A DNA stretch of 64,000 nt, taken from assembly GCA_016195915.1 (NCBI GenBank), contig JACPYS010000026.1:62001-126000 (forward strand), given 5' to 3'. Each line of letters begins with the position of its first letter. Positions within the stretch are counted from its first letter, which is position 1. Made by a program: the position numbers and the translations under genes. Of this stretch, positions 63,425 through 64,000 are shown one piece after another. The DNA comes from Betaproteobacteria bacterium (GTDB taxonomy: Bacteria > Pseudomonadota > Gammaproteobacteria > Burkholderiales > SG8-39). The notes beneath the pieces are model-generated. The model was given only the letters and a program-made list of their open reading frames with translations. It was not told the DNA's origin and made no database searches.

Positions 63425-64000
63425 TTGAAAAAGGTATTTGCAATCGCAGCGTTTTTCGTGGCGGTGAGCGCATTCGCGCAGCCGGCGCCGCGCGTGATCG
63501 ACATCCCCACGCGCGCCGGGGTCACGCAGCGCTTTCTTCTGATCGCGCCGGAGAATCCCAGGGCGGTGGCGATCCTGCTGGCCGGCGGCAGTGGCTGGCT
63601 GAAGCTCGCGCCCGACGGCCGCATCGGCGGACTGGGCGGCAACTTTCTCGTGCGCAGCCGCGGCCTGTTCGTAGAGCAGGGCCTTGCGGTGGCGGTGCTC
63701 GACGCGCCTTCGGACCGGCAGACCGCCCTGGCGCTGCACTGGTTTCGCACCACTGAGGAACATGTTGCGGACCTGAAGGCGGTGATTGCGTGGCTGCGGG
63801 ATGAACTCAAGCTGCCGGTGTGGCTGATCGGCACTAGCCGGGGCACCGAGTCGGCTGCGTTTGTGGCGACGCAACTGCCGCGCGTTGCGGGCGGGCCGGA
63901 CGGCATCGTGCTGAGTTCTTCCGTCCTCAGGGACCGGCGCGGCCGGCCGGTGACCGCGATGGACATGGAGAAGGTCGCGGCCCCGGTGCTGGTGGTACAC
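63425..64000 (+). CDS. partial secreted alpha/beta hydrolase
   Basis: Open to the right window edge, 192 codons visible. The frame begins at a TTG at 63425 (no ATG in frame nearby) with a Sec signal peptide KKVFAIAAFFVAVSAFAQ, so a periplasmic enzyme is likely. ILLAGGSGWLKLAPDG resembles the oxyanion region, LIGTSRGTESAAF is the nucleophile elbow with Ser in G-x-S-x-G, and HWFRTTEEHVADLKAVIAWL is the helix before it. It starts 25 bases after the fumarylacetoacetate-hydrolase-family gene. The start codon is the weakest point; the reading frame itself is well supported. The remaining triad residues lie outside the window. Confidence 0.7.
   Translation, partial: MKKVFAIAAFFVAVSAFAQPAPRVIDIPTRAGVTQRFLLIAPENPRAVAILLAGGSGWLKLAPDGRIGGLGGNFLVRSRGLFVEQGLAVAVLDAPSDRQTALALHWFRTTEEHVADLKAVIAWLRDELKLPVWLIGTSRGTESAAFVATQLPRVAGGPDGIVLSSSVLRDRRGRPVTAMDMEKVAAPVLVVH

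Overview
The window is 64 kb of high-GC DNA with the look of a betaproteobacterium, most likely Burkholderiales. The lineage signs are seven Bug/TctC-type periplasmic binding proteins, the cbpA-cbpM chaperone pair, DUF1840 and DUF971 proteins, and many CoA-transferase, acyl-CoA dehydrogenase and crotonase genes. No tRNA, rRNA, CRISPR array, insertion sequence or prophage gene was found, so it reads as chromosomal catabolic DNA. About 57 protein genes are called; two are cut by the window edges.

Layout. 1-3.3 kb: minus-strand operon of Bug protein, class III CoA-transferase, CitE-like lyase and a partial gene. 3.5-9 kb: DUF418 membrane protein, an operon holding two Tat-signal oxidoreductases around an NTP/NDP-exchanger-like transporter, a small membrane protein and a coiled-coil mini-protein. 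9-32 kb: a large acyl-CoA catabolic island with Bug proteins, two SDRs, SnoaL-like protein, CoA-transferase, ADP-forming acyl-CoA synthetase, crotonases, a two-gene acyl-CoA dehydrogenase pair, an IclR regulator, a fused hydratase/3-hydroxyacyl-CoA dehydrogenase, a thiolase, a third dehydrogenase, a thiolase-like/DUF35 pair and a flavin reductase. 31.8-34.6 kb: cbpM-cbpA, DUF1840, DUF971 and a membrane protein. 34.8-41.3 kb: LigM-type tetrahydrofolate-dependent O-demethylase, then nifJ and a dihydroorotate-dehydrogenase-like protein. 41.3-47.3 kb: TRAP transporter, nitrilase and tautomerase under a LysR regulator. 47.4-53.5 kb: TonB-dependent receptor divergent from a CCAEP-tail B12/radical-SAM protein, a MetE-like methyltransferase and a Bug protein. 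53.5-61 kb: mutarotase, dienelactone hydrolase, glycogen phosphorylase, 6-phosphogluconate dehydrogenase, and a glucose-6-phosphate dehydrogenase fused to a cyclic-nucleotide-binding domain. 61-64 kb: a second coiled-coil mini-protein, Bug protein, fumarylacetoacetate-hydrolase-family enzyme and a partial alpha/beta hydrolase.

How it works together (inference). Bug and TRAP binding proteins would capture organic acids. CoA-transferases and the ADP-forming synthetase would activate them, and the dehydrogenase/hydratase/thiolase sets would shorten them. Near-identical promoter-operator layouts recur in the island and suggest shared repressors. The glgP-gnd-zwf cluster would send stored glucan into the oxidative pentose phosphate pathway, with a possible cyclic-nucleotide input on the zwf product.

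The strongest candidates for something undescribed are the G6PDH-CNB fusion, the CCAEP radical-SAM/MetE-like operon with a consensus FNR box in its divergent promoter region, and the repeated TATAAT-N8-TTCCG-N5-(C/T)GGAA promoters.
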